A stretch of 64,000 nucleotides of DNA from contig NZ_VKKU01000001.1 of the NCBI RefSeq assembly GCF_007280415.1, positions 372,001 through 436,000 of the forward strand, given 5' to 3'. The notes under the pieces are model-generated. The model did not search any database. It was not told where the DNA came from and saw nothing but the letters and a program-made list of their open reading frames with translations. This DNA is from Sphingorhabdus contaminans (GTDB lineage Bacteria; Pseudomonadota; Alphaproteobacteria; Sphingomonadales; Sphingomonadaceae). A program made the position numbers and the translations under genes. Each line of letters begins with the position of its first letter. The first letter of the stretch is position 1. Of this stretch, positions 1 through 8,866 are shown in pieces.

Positions 1-142
1 TGACCTTGGGTCCGGTCTCGACCGGTTTGGCTGCTGCCGCTTGCGGTGCGGCTGCTCCGGTGAACATGCTGCGCGCCATGAAGGCGGTAATGGCTGCTAT
101 GAAAAGCGCGGCCACCAGCAATATGACTTTTTTCCTATCCAT
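1..142 (-). CDS. cpaB: Flp pilus assembly protein CpaB, N-terminal fragment
   Basis: The first 47 residues of a protein that runs off the left edge of the window. It opens with MDRKKV and a single hydrophobic segment at about residues 6-22, followed by an Ala/Pro-rich stretch ending at VETGPKV. This N-terminus, and its position 44 bases downstream of a CpaA-type prepilin peptidase on the same strand, fit CpaB (RcpC), a periplasmic component of the Tad/Flp pilus machine. The diagnostic SAF domain lies outside the window, so the call rests on N-terminus and context. Confidence 0.7.
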   Translation of the reverse strand, partial: MDRKKVILLVAALFIAAITAFMARSMFTGAAAPQAAAAKPVETGPKV

Positions 143-186
143 GACGAACTGTCCCCTGAAAGGTCCCCTGATTGAAGAATGCTATT

Positions 187-678
187 TCACGTAAAATGGT
201 TAAAAATCCGTTCACCGGCTATCCATAAGCCGGCAAGGGCGATTGCGACCCCATAGGGGATGCGTGCCTTGCCATCTTGTTGTTTTGCCTTGTGAATCAT
301 CACAAAAACAATGGTTACCAAGGCTCCCAGTATGGAAGCGTAGAGAACCATCCGGACCACATCGATCCAGTGCCACCACAGCGCCAAAGCCGCGAAAAGC
401 TTGACATCTCCGCCTCCCATCGCCCCAAAACGGAAGGCAATCAGGAAGAAGATGAAAACAATCGTGGCAGTGAGGAGGTGGAGGCCAATTTCCGGCAGGT
501 TGAAACCGCCTGTTGCAGCCCAATAAGCAGGTGCCGCCAAGGCGATAAGCAATGTTACCCTGTTGAAAATTAAGCGATATCGTACGTCGGTATAGATGGA
601 GTAAATCAGCGCAATTGCCAATCCCCCAACTAGTGCGTAAGTGAGTGCTTCACCGTTCATTTGCCAAGCATTAACCAT
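187..678 (-). CDS. cpaA: Prepilin peptidase CpaA/TadV (A24 family)
   Basis: Membrane aspartyl protease that processes Flp-type prepilins in the Tad pilus system. The protein is about 163 residues with four or five hydrophobic helices. Both catalytic aspartates of the A24 family are visible: one in YTDVRYRLI (about residue 31) and one in the GGGDVK motif (about residue 91). It lacks the N-terminal methyltransferase domain of PilD, as TadV enzymes do. The start is uncertain: ATG at 678 is used here, ATG at 660 (MNGEAL) is possible, and neither has a strong ribosome binding site. It is followed by cpaB and diverges from the hydrolase gene with only 22 bases between them. Confidence 0.85.
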   Translation of the reverse strand: MVNAWQMNGEALTYALVGGLAIALIYSIYTDVRYRLIFNRVTLLIALAAPAYWAATGGFNLPEIGLHLLTATIVFIFFLIAFRFGAMGGGDVKLFAALALWWHWIDVVRMVLYASILGALVTIVFVMIHKAKQQDGKARIPYGVAIALAGLWIAGERIFNHFT

Positions 679-700
679 CAAAGCTTGCTAAAAGGTAACC

Positions 701-1657
701 ATGCACGCCCAGAAAATTCACATAGACCGACGCGCAATCCCGTCGGATGCTACCGAAAGCCTCTGGACCGCCGAAGATGGCTGGTCGATCCGCCGGATAG
801 ACTGGGCAGGGGGACAGGAACCGCGTGGATCAATGCTGTTCCTGCCCGGGCGCGGGGACCATTATGAGAAATATCTCGAGACGCTTGCCTATTTTGCCGC
901 CCGTGGCTGGCGGGTAACATCGATCGATTGGCGCGGCCAGGGTGCCTCCGGGCGGCTGCTTGCCGATCCCGAGGTCGGTCATATCGATGATTTTTCGACG
1001 TGGATTGCCGACCTGCGCTATTTTTGGACACGCTGGAAAGCCGAAACACCCGGGCCCCATGTGGTGCTGGCGCACAGCATGGGAGGGCATCTGGCGATGC
1101 GTGCGCTGGTTGAAAAGGCCATGGATCCGGATGCCGTGGCGATGAGCGCGCCGATGCTCGGCATACAGACAGGTGGATTGCCGCTTGCCCTCAATCACGC
1201 CTTTGCCAAGTTAATGTGCAATATCGGCAGATCCGAACTGCCTGCATGGAAAGTCAGCGAAAAGCCGCTGTCGCCCATGCATGATCGCGGCAAAATCCTG
1301 ACAGGAGACAGGGATCGCTACGAAGATGAACTGGCATGGTGGGCTTTGCGACCCGAGGTCAAGCTGGGTCCGCCGAGCTGGCACTGGATCGAGCGGGCGA
1401 TCGATTCAATCCGGATGCTCGACCGCCCGGGCTTGCTTGAACAAGTCCAGACGCCGGTTCTGTTGCTTGCGACAACGGCGGATCAACTGGTCAATACGCC
1501 CCGGATTATCAAGGACAGCAAGCGGTTGCCGCATGCCGAAACGCTGATATTCGGGAAAGAGGCCGCGCATGAACTGCTGCGCGAGGTGGACGCGGTCCGT
1601 GACCAGTGTCTAGCGCGTATTGATGCCTTTCTGGATACCCACGCACCGGCAAAATGA
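701..1657 (+). CDS. Alpha/beta hydrolase, lysophospholipase/monoacylglycerol lipase-like
   Basis: A 318-residue serine hydrolase of the Hydrolase_4 (PldB-like) type without a signal peptide, so probably cytoplasmic. The nucleophile elbow is AHSMGGH with Ser126; Asp261 (TTADQLV) and His290 (EAAHELL) complete a plausible triad. The oxyanion-side motif LPGRGDH is near residue 48. The stop codon overlaps the start of the next gene by four bases, so it is probably co-translated with the DauA-like oxidoreductase. The family acts on lysophospholipids, monoglycerides or small esters; the substrate here cannot be read from sequence. Confidence 0.8.
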   Translation: MHAQKIHIDRRAIPSDATESLWTAEDGWSIRRIDWAGGQEPRGSMLFLPGRGDHYEKYLETLAYFAARGWRVTSIDWRGQGASGRLLADPEVGHIDDFSTWIADLRYFWTRWKAETPGPHVVLAHSMGGHLAMRALVEKAMDPDAVAMSAPMLGIQTGGLPLALNHAFAKLMCNIGRSELPAWKVSEKPLSPMHDRGKILTGDRDRYEDELAWWALRPEVKLGPPSWHWIERAIDSIRMLDRPGLLEQVQTPVLLLATTADQLVNTPRIIKDSKRLPHAETLIFGKEAAHELLREVDAVRDQCLARIDAFLDTHAPAK

Positions 1658-2763
1658 GCGATTTCGATATTGCCATTATCGGCGCAGGCATAGCTGGCGC
1701 CAGTCTTGCTGCCGAGATTTCGGCGCACAAGTCGGTTTTGCTTCTCGAGGCAGAGGCCCATCCGGGATATCACTCGACGGGTCGCTCCGCCGCCTTTTGG
1801 GATGAAAGCTATGGCGGACCTGCTGTCCAGCCGTTGACCACGGCATCCGGACCATTTCTCGCAAATCCCCCAATCGACTTCCATGATGGCCCGTTGATGA
1901 ATCCGCGCGGCGCGCTCCATATCGGTACCGACGCCGACCATATACGGGCAGACGCCCTGCTGGCGGATTTTGCCGATAGCGGTGTCCGGTTCGAGCGGCT
2001 GGATCGCGGGGGTATCGAAACCCATGTGCCGGGGTTGCTGCCTGCCTGGACGTCAGGTCTGTGGGAGCCGGATTGCTGCGATATTGATGTTGGCGCCTTG
2101 CATGGGGCATATCTGCGGCAGGCAAGGCGGCAGAATGTTGTCCTGCATTGCAACGCACGGTTGCAGTCGGCGCAATGGAATGCGGGACATTGGGTTCTGG
2201 CGGCGATGGGCGGGACCTTTACGGCGGACATCATCGTCAATGCGGCCGGTGCATGGGCCGACGATGTGGCCCGGCTTGCCCACATCAGGCCGCTTGCGAT
2301 CCAGCCCTACCGCCGGACGATTGCCCAGCTTTCGGTCAGCCCGTCGGCACCGGCCAATCTGCCGCTGGTCATCGGTTTGGATGGTAGCTTCTATTTCAAA
2401 CCGGACAGTGGCGGGACATTGTGGCTCAGCCCGCATGACGAAACGCCGACACCGCCGTGCGACACGGCACCGGAGGAACTGGATGTCGCCGTGGCCATCG
2501 CCCGGTTGCAGGAGGTGGTGGACTGGGACATTCGCCGTGTCGAACATAAATGGGCAGGCTTGCGTAGCTTTGCCCCTGACCGAAAGCCGGTTATCGGTCC
2601 CGATCCTGCAAATCCGTCATTCTTCTGGCTGGCAGGGCAGGGCGGTTTTGGCATCCAGACGGCACCTGCTGCCGCCCGGCTGGCAGCTTCCATGCTGTCC
2701 GGCAGGATTGATCCGCCGGCGGGTGTCGACGGCACCGCCTATCTTCCTGCCCGTTTACACTGA
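1654..2763 (+). CDS. FAD-dependent amine oxidoreductase, D-arginine dehydrogenase (DauA)-like
   Basis: A 369-residue flavoprotein of the DAO family. It begins with a Rossmann dinucleotide fold (IIGAGIAGASLAAE) and continues with GYHSTGRSAAFWDESYGGP. That stretch, the INAAGAW-type segment (VNAAGAWADD), HKWAGLRSF and the C-terminal GQGGFGIQTAPA closely follow the pattern I remember for Pseudomonas DauA, which oxidises D-arginine and other D-amino acids to imino acids without producing peroxide. Electrons would go to an acceptor other than oxygen. It overlaps the preceding hydrolase by four bases. The DauA-like subfamily is fairly clear; the actual substrate is inference. Confidence 0.78.
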   Translation: MSDFDIAIIGAGIAGASLAAEISAHKSVLLLEAEAHPGYHSTGRSAAFWDESYGGPAVQPLTTASGPFLANPPIDFHDGPLMNPRGALHIGTDADHIRADALLADFADSGVRFERLDRGGIETHVPGLLPAWTSGLWEPDCCDIDVGALHGAYLRQARRQNVVLHCNARLQSAQWNAGHWVLAAMGGTFTADIIVNAAGAWADDVARLAHIRPLAIQPYRRTIAQLSVSPSAPANLPLVIGLDGSFYFKPDSGGTLWLSPHDETPTPPCDTAPEELDVAVAIARLQEVVDWDIRRVEHKWAGLRSFAPDRKPVIGPDPANPSFFWLAGQGGFGIQTAPAAARLAASMLSGRIDPPAGVDGTAYLPARLH

Positions 2764-2895
2764 TTTACTTGGCAACCGATGGGCGCGGGCTAAGGTTGGC
2801 GCCGCCCGGATTCGACGGCCTTTGGCCCTTATGCTAAATTCGTCCCCGGGTAAGTGACCCGCATGGCCTCAACGGCCCGGTAAGAGGAGGATTTC

Positions 2896-3072
2896 ATGGC
2901 ACATTATTTCGAGATCAAGAAGAACAAGAAGGGCGAGCATGTCGCCTATTTCAAATATAACAGCGAAGCTATTTTCTGGACCGAAGGCTATGCGAGCAAA
3001 GCCAGCGCCAAAAAGGCGATCGAATCGATCCTGAAAAACGGTCCGGGCGCCGAAATACGCGAAGCCGAATAA
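2896..3072 (+). CDS. DUF1508 / YegP-like mini-protein
   Basis: A 58-residue protein (starts MAHYFEIKKN, ends AEIREAE). It contains one copy of the DUF1508 fold: a three-stranded start (FEIKKNKKGEHVAYFKYNSEAIFWTEGY), a conserved Y-x-SK-x-SA-KK-AIESI helix and a final KNGPGAEI segment. YegP of E. coli has two such repeats; single-repeat forms are also known. A good Shine-Dalgarno sequence (GAGGAGG) ends eight bases before the ATG. Its 3' end meets the convergent rnhA with a three-base gap. Function is unknown in the family. Confidence 0.85.
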   Translation: MAHYFEIKKNKKGEHVAYFKYNSEAIFWTEGYASKASAKKAIESILKNGPGAEIREAE

Positions 3073-3075
3073 GGT

Positions 3076-3516
3076 TCAGGACGCGCGGGCGGCGTCGGCG
3101 GCATCACTTGCAAGCCGGTCCGCGCGTTCATTTTCGGGATGGCCATCATGGCCCTTGACCCAAACCCATTCAACCTTGTGCCGCGCGACCGCCTCGATCA
3201 AGTCATGCCATAGGTCGGCATTGCGAACCGGCTGTTTGGATGCGTTTTTCCAGCCATTGCGCTGCCACCCGTGCACCCACTTGGTAATCCCGTCGAGGAC
3301 ATATTTGCTGTCGGTATGCAGTTTAACGCTGCACGGTTCGATCAGGATTTTGAGCGCCTGAATGGCCGCCCACATTTCCATCCGGTTGTTGGTCGTGTCG
3401 GGATCGCTGCCCGAAATTTCCTTTTCGTGCTTGCCATAACGGATCACGGCACCCCAGCCGCCCGGCCCGGGATTCCCCTTGCACGCACCGTCGGTGAATA
3501 TTTCAACCTGCTTCAA
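3076..3516 (-). CDS. rnhA: Ribonuclease HI
   Basis: Degrades the RNA strand of RNA-DNA hybrids (Okazaki primers, R-loops). At 146 residues it has the standard length. The DEDD metal ligands are visible: Asp9 in [14 protein letters not shown], Glu47 in [10 protein letters not shown], Asp69 in HTDSKYV, and Asp133 in NERADRLA; the catalytic-loop His is in VKGHDGH. The frame has no ATG or GTG between the upstream stop at 3538 and the core, so the start is the TTG at 3514-3516. The gene overlaps the end of thrB by 14 bases, consistent with translational coupling in ispH-thrB-rnhA. Confidence 0.96.
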   Translation of the reverse strand: MKQVEIFTDGACKGNPGPGGWGAVIRYGKHEKEISGSDPDTTNNRMEMWAAIQALKILIEPCSVKLHTDSKYVLDGITKWVHGWQRNGWKNASKQPVRNADLWHDLIEAVARHKVEWVWVKGHDGHPENERADRLASDAADAARAS

Positions 3517-4495
3517 ATGCGTTTCCCAACTGCCCCATCAGTTCAGAAATATTGGCATCATCGCAGTAAAAATCCAGTCTTCGCAAAAATGCGAGAGGGT
3601 CTTTCCGGGTGACCAGCGCATTGGCGGGCGTGTTTATCCAGTCGTAACAGCGCGTTAGTAAAAAGCGCAGGCAGGCACCCCGGCAAAAGATCGGCAGTGC
3701 CGCACGCGTGGGGGCATCAATACCGTGCGCCGAATCATATCCGCCAAGAAGATTTCTGCTCAGTTCGGGATGAAAACGGCTTCCGTCGCTGGCGAAGCAC
3801 CATGCGCTGTGGGTGACGGCCAGATCATATCCCAAGGCGTCGGTGCAGGCGAAATAGAAGTCGATCAGTCCGGTGACCCGGTCTCCCAACATCAGGACAT
3901 TGTCCGGGAACAGATCGGCGTGAATCGCGCGCAGCGGCAGGTTTTCGGGCCAGTGCCTTTCCAGATAGTCACATTCGGCCTCGATCCGCGCGGCCAGACC
4001 GTCTTTTATTCCATCCAGACCGGCGTTTGTGCACTGGCCTGCCAGCTTGCGCCAGGAGGATAGTCCAAGGCTGTTGGGGCGCTGAAGGGCGAAATCGGTG
4101 AGCGCGGCATGCATCTGCCCCAGTGCCACACCGGTGGCCCTTGCCTGTGCCGATGTGGGCTGCGTCACCGATACGCCTTGCAGAAATTCGATCAGGCAAG
4201 CCGGTCGTCCGGCCAGATTCTGCAGCCATTCACCCTTTTTATCAGGTATGAAGCGCGGCACCTTGCACCCCGCCTCGTGCAGATGCTTCAGCAACGCGTA
4301 GAAAAAGGGGAGGTCGGCCGGATCCACCCGGTTTTCATAGAGCGTCAGGATGAAACGGCTTTTCGTGGTCTCGACGAAATAGTTGCTGTTCTCGACGCCC
4401 TCCGCAATGCCCTTCAGCGCGACGAGTTCGCCGGCATCATAGTGCGCAAGAAAGGTTGAAACCTGTTCGGGGCCTAATTGCGTGTAAACGGCCAA
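3503..4495 (-). CDS. thrB: Homoserine kinase (APH-fold, ThrB2 type)
   Basis: Phosphorylates L-homoserine in threonine biosynthesis. The 330-residue protein belongs to the aminoglycoside-phosphotransferase-like ThrB family of alphaproteobacteria rather than the GHMP family. Visible features are the N-terminal MAVYTQLG and [22 protein letters not shown], the Brenner motif HADLFPDNV and the metal-binding [16 protein letters not shown]. The start is a TTG (4493-4495) one base after the ispH stop codon; the matching conserved N-terminus and the lack of a nearby ATG support it. It overlaps rnhA at its 3' end. Confidence 0.95.
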   Translation of the reverse strand: MAVYTQLGPEQVSTFLAHYDAGELVALKGIAEGVENSNYFVETTKSRFILTLYENRVDPADLPFFYALLKHLHEAGCKVPRFIPDKKGEWLQNLAGRPACLIEFLQGVSVTQPTSAQARATGVALGQMHAALTDFALQRPNSLGLSSWRKLAGQCTNAGLDGIKDGLAARIEAECDYLERHWPENLPLRAIHADLFPDNVLMLGDRVTGLIDFYFACTDALGYDLAVTHSAWCFASDGSRFHPELSRNLLGGYDSAHGIDAPTRAALPIFCRGACLRFLLTRCYDWINTPANALVTRKDPLAFLRRLDFYCDDANISELMGQLGNAFEAG

Positions 4496-4496
4496 T

Positions 4497-5462
4497 TCAG
4501 GCCACCGCGCCGGCCACTTCGCGCGGCAGCTTGAAGATGATGCTTTCTTCGGCGGTCGTCACCTGCTGTTCGTCGAGTTCGAAATGGTTGGCAAGGGAGT
4601 CGATGATCTCCCGAACCAGCAGTTCCGGTGCCGATGCACCTGCTGTCAAACCGAGGGTTTCCACACCGTCGAACCAGTTCATGCTGATATCATTGGCGCG
4701 CTGGACCAGATGCGCTTTCGACCCCGCGCGCTCGGCGACTTCCACCAGGCGGAGGGAGTTGGAACTGTTCGGCGCGCCGATGACGATGACAAGGTCGCAC
4801 TGGCCGGCAATGGCCTTGACCGCATTTTGCCGGTTGGACGTGGCGTAGCAGATATCCTCGCCTTTGGGGCCGATAATCGAGGGGAAACGCCGCTGCAGAG
4901 CTTCGACAATTTCCGCAGTGTCGTCGACCGACAAGGTTGTCTGCGTCAGGAAAGACAGATTGTCTTCATTCGCGATGGCGAGGTTCGCGACGTCTTCCAC
5001 CGTTTCGACAAGCGACATGGAACCCGCAGGCACCTGGCCGAACGTGCCGATCACCTCGGGATGGCCGGCATGGCCGATGAAGATGATGTGGCGTCCGGCC
5101 TCCACCTGGCGTTCGGCCTGGCGGTGGACTTTGGATACGAGCGGGCAGGTTGCATCAAGATAGGCAAGCCCGCGTTCCTGCGCATTTTGAGGGACCGATT
5201 TCGGCACGCCATGGGCGGAAAAAACGACATGACCGCCGTCGGGCACCTGATCAAGCTCGTCCACAAAGACAGCGCCCTTGGCCTTCAGACTGTCGACGAC
5301 AAAGCGATTGTGCACAATCTCATGGCGCACATAAACCGGAGCGCCATGCTTTTCCAACGCGAGCTCCACAATTTTGATGGCGCGGTCGACCCCTGCGCAA
5401 AAACCGCGCGGAGCGGCGAGGAGGAGCTTCAACGGGCGTTTGGCGGGGTTTTGTTCAGTCAT
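4497..5462 (-). CDS. ispH: 4-hydroxy-3-methylbut-2-enyl diphosphate reductase
   Basis: Last enzyme of the MEP isoprenoid pathway; an iron-sulfur protein that makes IPP and DMAPP. At 321 residues it is full length. The three cluster-binding cysteines are Cys22 ([12 protein letters not shown]), Cys106 (DATCPLV) and Cys205 ([11 protein letters not shown]). The substrate-binding HEIVHN, SAHGV, HAGHPEV and TQTTLSVDD motifs are present. The ATG at 5462 is preferred over an upstream in-frame TTG because an AAGGA ribosome site precedes it. It heads the ispH-thrB-rnhA chain. Confidence 0.97.
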   Translation of the reverse strand: MTEQNPAKRPLKLLLAAPRGFCAGVDRAIKIVELALEKHGAPVYVRHEIVHNRFVVDSLKAKGAVFVDELDQVPDGGHVVFSAHGVPKSVPQNAQERGLAYLDATCPLVSKVHRQAERQVEAGRHIIFIGHAGHPEVIGTFGQVPAGSMSLVETVEDVANLAIANEDNLSFLTQTTLSVDDTAEIVEALQRRFPSIIGPKGEDICYATSNRQNAVKAIAGQCDLVIVIGAPNSSNSLRLVEVAERAGSKAHLVQRANDISMNWFDGVETLGLTAGASAPELLVREIIDSLANHFELDEQQVTTAEESIIFKLPREVAGAVA

Positions 5463-5597
5463 CGGCAATGTCCTTTAGGTAAAGTCGACGCTTCCGCCAA
5501 GACCTTTCCCCTGTTGCGTGTCCCGCTATGGGCGGATAAGGACCTTTCAGAAACGCGCTTAGGCGAAACCAAATAAGAATCCTGAGGATAACCCTGT

Positions 5598-6248
5598 ATG
5601 AAATTTGTCGCCAAAGTCCTAGTTGCGGGCACGATCGTGGCATCCCTTGCCGGATGTTCCAGAGACGGGGAGTTGGATCTGACCTCCGGCGTCGGAATCA
5701 GTGTCACGCGAACAGGCTGTCCGACAGTGGCCGTTCCGGATGGAACGGGCGACATCACGCTGTTCAACACGGCGGGAAGCCAGGATGCCAACGCGATCGA
5801 CGTTGTCGCGACGATCACAAATGTCCGTCCCACCTGCAACAGCGGTGGCGAGAAAATCTATTCGCAGGCCAGTTTCGACGTCCAGGCCCGACGAAATGAT
5901 GTCCGTGGCGCGCGAACGGTAACACTTCCCTATTTCACAACCGTGGTACAGGGCGGCAGCGCCGTTATCGCCAAGCGCGTAGGGCAGGTGACGCTGCAAT
6001 TTGCCGATGGCCAGCCCAAGGCAAGTGCGACCGCGCAGGCGGCAAGCTATGTCGACGGAAACTCCGCACGCTTACCGGCCGAAATCGTCCAGAAAATCAC
6101 GAAAAAGCGCAAGCCGGGCGACCCTGACGCCGCGCTCGATCCCATGGCTGATCCCGAGGTTCGGGCCGCTGTGGTTCGGTCCAGCTTTGAAATGCTGATT
6201 GGTTTCCAACTGACCGAAGAGCAACTGCGCTACAACGTCACGCGCTGA
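5598..6248 (+). CDS. Putative lipoprotein of unknown function
   Basis: A 216-residue exported protein. The N-terminus MKFVAKVLVAGTIVASLAGC ends in a lipobox (LAGC) with the lipidated Cys at residue 20, so it is expected to be membrane anchored. The mature part is rich in Thr, Val and Ala in alternating polar/hydrophobic runs, suggesting a beta-sandwich, followed by a charged helix region (ITKKRKPGDPDAALDPMADPEV) and a conserved-looking tail (ELLIGFQLTEEQLRYNVTR-like). It sits 26 bases upstream of argS on the same strand and diverges from ispH. I do not recognise a named family. Confidence 0.75.
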   Translation: MKFVAKVLVAGTIVASLAGCSRDGELDLTSGVGISVTRTGCPTVAVPDGTGDITLFNTAGSQDANAIDVVATITNVRPTCNSGGEKIYSQASFDVQARRNDVRGARTVTLPYFTTVVQGGSAVIAKRVGQVTLQFADGQPKASATAQAASYVDGNSARLPAEIVQKITKKRKPGDPDAALDPMADPEVRAAVVRSSFEMLIGFQLTEEQLRYNVTR

Positions 6249-6274
6249 CAGGCGCTCCGTCAAAGGCACAGCTT

Positions 6275-7996
6275 ATGACCCTTTTTGAAACTTTCGCCGC
6301 GCATGTTGACCATGCGCTCGACGCGCTGGTGGCAGCGGGAACCTTGCCCGCCGGTCTGGATCGCAGCAATGTGACGGTGGAGCCGCCACGCGATGCCGCG
6401 CATGGCGATCTGTCGACCAATGCCGCCATGGTCCTTGCCAAAGCAGCCGGCACAAATCCGCGGGCCCTTGCCGAGGCGCTGTCGGCGGAACTCGCCAAAA
6501 TCGACAATGTGACAGCCGTCGAAATCGCCGGCCCCGGCTTCCTGAATCTCCGGTTGCATGCAACGGCATGGCTGGACGAGCTGCGCGCCATTGGCCAGTC
6601 GGGCGACGATTATGGCCGTTCGGCAAGCGGCGCGGGCAAGGTCGTCAATATCGAATATGTCTCCGCCAATCCCACAGGCCCCATGCATATGGGCCATTGC
6701 CGTGGTGCGGTCGTGGGTGACGCCTTGGCGTCACTGCTGGAATTTTCGGGATATAAGGTTATCCGCGAATATTATATCAATGACGCGGGCGGACAGGTCG
6801 ATACGCTCGCCCGGTCCGCGCATCTGCGCTACCGCGAAGCGCTGGGCGAAAGCATCGAAATTCCCGAAGGTCTATATCCCGGAGACTATCTGATCCCCGT
6901 GGGCCAGCGGCTCGCCGAACATTATGGCGACCGCTATGTCGCCGCGCCGGAAAGCGAATGGCTCGTTCTGTTCCGTAAGGCCGCCGTTGCCGACATGATG
7001 GAGATGATCAAGGCCGATCTGGCATTGCTCGGCATTCATCATGACCTGTTCTCGTCCGAAGCCGAACTGCACGAGGCTGGCAAAGCCGAGGCAGCCGAGG
7101 CCGAATTGCGCGCGCGCGGGTTGATCTATGACGGCGAACTCGAAAAGCCCAAGGGCAAGGAAATCGAGGATTGGGAGCCTGTAACGCTGCCGCTTTTCCG
7201 GTCGACGCAATTTGGCGATGACCAGGATCGGCCGATCAAGAAATCCAATGGAAGCTGGACCTATTTCGGTGCCGACCTCGCCTACCATTATCAAAAGAGC
7301 CAGAATGTCGATGCCATGGTCGATATCTGGGGCGCCGATCATGCAGGTACGGTCAAACGCATCAAGGCTGCCGTCAACGCCCTGACCGGTGGAAAGGTCC
7401 AGTTCGACATTAAGCTGGTTCAGATGGTCCGCTTGCTGCGTGGCGGTGAACCCATCAAAATGTCCAAACGCTCCGGCAGTTTCGTGACGCTGGCCGACAT
7501 GATCGAGGAAGTCGGCAAGGATGTGGTGCGCTTCACGATGCTGACCCGCAAGTCCGATGCGCAAATGGATTTCGACTTTGCCAAGGTGGTCGAGGCGTCG
7601 AAAGACAATCCCGTATTCTACGTCCAATATGCCCATGCCCGCATCCAGTCGACCTTGCGCAAGGCCGAAGGGGAGGGACTGGGTCTCGACGCGACACAGC
7701 TCAGCCTGCTGGGCGATGCGGAAATCGCCCTGATCCGCGAAGCGGCCAATTTCCCGCGGATTGTGGAGTCCGCAGGTAAGGCGAGCGAGCCACATCGCAT
7801 CGCCTTTTACCTCAGCGATCTTGCGGCGGCATTCCATGCCTATTGGAATCTGGGCAATGACCAGCCTGACAAACGCTTCATATTGGCACATAATCCGGCC
7901 CTGACGGGCGCAAGGCTTTTCTTGGCGGCCAATATCGGGCAAGTTATCCGCAATGGGCTTCGTCTCATGGGGGTAGAAGCCGCAAATAGCATGTAG
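6275..7996 (+). CDS. argS: Arginyl-tRNA synthetase
   Basis: Charges tRNA-Arg. The 573-residue class I synthetase has an N-terminal Add-1 tRNA-binding domain (about 1-90), the HIGH-type signature HMGH at 138-141 (NPTGPMHMGHCRGA), the KMSKS-type loop KMSK at 395-398, and an all-helical DALR anticodon-binding domain at the C-terminus (about 450-573). It is followed after 25 bases by the SPOR-protein gene; this neighbourhood is conserved in alphaproteobacteria. Confidence 0.98.
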   Translation: MTLFETFAAHVDHALDALVAAGTLPAGLDRSNVTVEPPRDAAHGDLSTNAAMVLAKAAGTNPRALAEALSAELAKIDNVTAVEIAGPGFLNLRLHATAWLDELRAIGQSGDDYGRSASGAGKVVNIEYVSANPTGPMHMGHCRGAVVGDALASLLEFSGYKVIREYYINDAGGQVDTLARSAHLRYREALGESIEIPEGLYPGDYLIPVGQRLAEHYGDRYVAAPESEWLVLFRKAAVADMMEMIKADLALLGIHHDLFSSEAELHEAGKAEAAEAELRARGLIYDGELEKPKGKEIEDWEPVTLPLFRSTQFGDDQDRPIKKSNGSWTYFGADLAYHYQKSQNVDAMVDIWGADHAGTVKRIKAAVNALTGGKVQFDIKLVQMVRLLRGGEPIKMSKRSGSFVTLADMIEEVGKDVVRFTMLTRKSDAQMDFDFAKVVEASKDNPVFYVQYAHARIQSTLRKAEGEGLGLDATQLSLLGDAEIALIREAANFPRIVESAGKASEPHRIAFYLSDLAAAFHAYWNLGNDQPDKRFILAHNPALTGARLFLAANIGQVIRNGLRLMGVEAANSM

Positions 7997-8021
7997 CGTT
8001 AGTGGATTTTGGGGATTTGGC

Positions 8022-8711
8022 ATGAGCGATGAGACCAACGACAATCGGAATGATGAGGCGCTAGGGTTGGAAGACCCCGATCGTTTGCCGTGGTTGGAAA
8101 CGGCAGATGGCTACGACTATGAAGAAGGGGCTTCGCCCCTGAAAGTCGCCGGAATGGTGCTGGGCGGGCTGATATTGCTGGCCGCGATTGTCGGCGGCAT
8201 CTACTGGGCCCAGCACAAGCAGGACGGTGGAAAAACCGGAAATGGCGAACTGATCGCCGCACAGGAAGGCGATTATAAGGTCAAGCCGGAAGATGCCGGT
8301 GGCAAGACCTTTGAAGGGGAGGGTGACTCGGCCTTCGCCGCAAGCGAAGGGACCAAGACCGGTGCCACCATTGCGCCAGCCGCAAAGCCTGCCGTAGCAA
8401 CCGCCACTCCGCCTGCACCTGCGGCTGCACCCGCCGCGACCAAGGCTGCACCCAATGCCGCGCCGCCAGCAGGCGCAGTAATGGTGCAACTCGGTGCATT
8501 CGGGGATTCGGCAAAGGCAGAAGCCGCCTGGGCAGCATTTGGCAAACGTTTCGGTTTCCTCGCCGGTACAAACCGCCGGATAGCCGAAGCCAATGTTGAA
8601 GGTGGCCGTAAAGTATTCCGTTTGCAGGCGGTCACCGCCAATGCCGCCGCTGCGCAGCAACTCTGCGCCAAATTGAAGGCGGCCGGTGAAAACTGCCTGA
8701 TCGTGCGTTAA
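8022..8711 (+). CDS. SPOR-domain bitopic membrane protein (FtsN-like layout)
   Basis: A 229-residue protein with an acidic cytoplasmic N-terminus (about 1-38), one membrane helix (about 42-64), a long Ala/Pro/Lys-rich periplasmic linker and a C-terminal SPOR domain from about residue 150 (VMVQLGAFGDSAKAEAAWA ... GGRKVFRLQAVTANAAAAQQLCAKLKAAGENCLIV). SPOR domains bind denuded glycan strands at the division septum, and this layout is that of FtsN-type division proteins. Sequence alone does not establish that it is FtsN. A strong terminator follows at 8738. Confidence 0.85.
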   Translation: MSDETNDNRNDEALGLEDPDRLPWLETADGYDYEEGASPLKVAGMVLGGLILLAAIVGGIYWAQHKQDGGKTGNGELIAAQEGDYKVKPEDAGGKTFEGEGDSAFAASEGTKTGATIAPAAKPAVATATPPAPAAAPAATKAAPNAAPPAGAVMVQLGAFGDSAKAEAAWAAFGKRFGFLAGTNRRIAEANVEGGRKVFRLQAVTANAAAAQQLCAKLKAAGENCLIVR

Positions 8712-8737
8712 GCCGATAAACTTCTCTGGAGGGGGAG

Positions 8738-8775
8738 AAGCCGCAGCGGAGATATCCGCTGCGGCTTTTATTTTT
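8738..8775 (+). terminator. Rho-independent terminator after the SPOR gene
   Basis: A perfect 13-base inverted repeat (AAGCCGCAGCGGA, loop GATA, TCCGCTGCGGCTT) is followed by TTATTTTT. It lies 26 bases past the SPOR stop codon and separates the argS unit from nagZ. Confidence 0.92.
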
Positions 8776-8866
8776 GCGATAGGTCGCCGGTTATGCACAG
8801 TTTTGCAGGCGATAAAAATCGTTCGCAGCTTGCGCCAGCGACATATGGGCCTTAGCGTTCCGGCGC

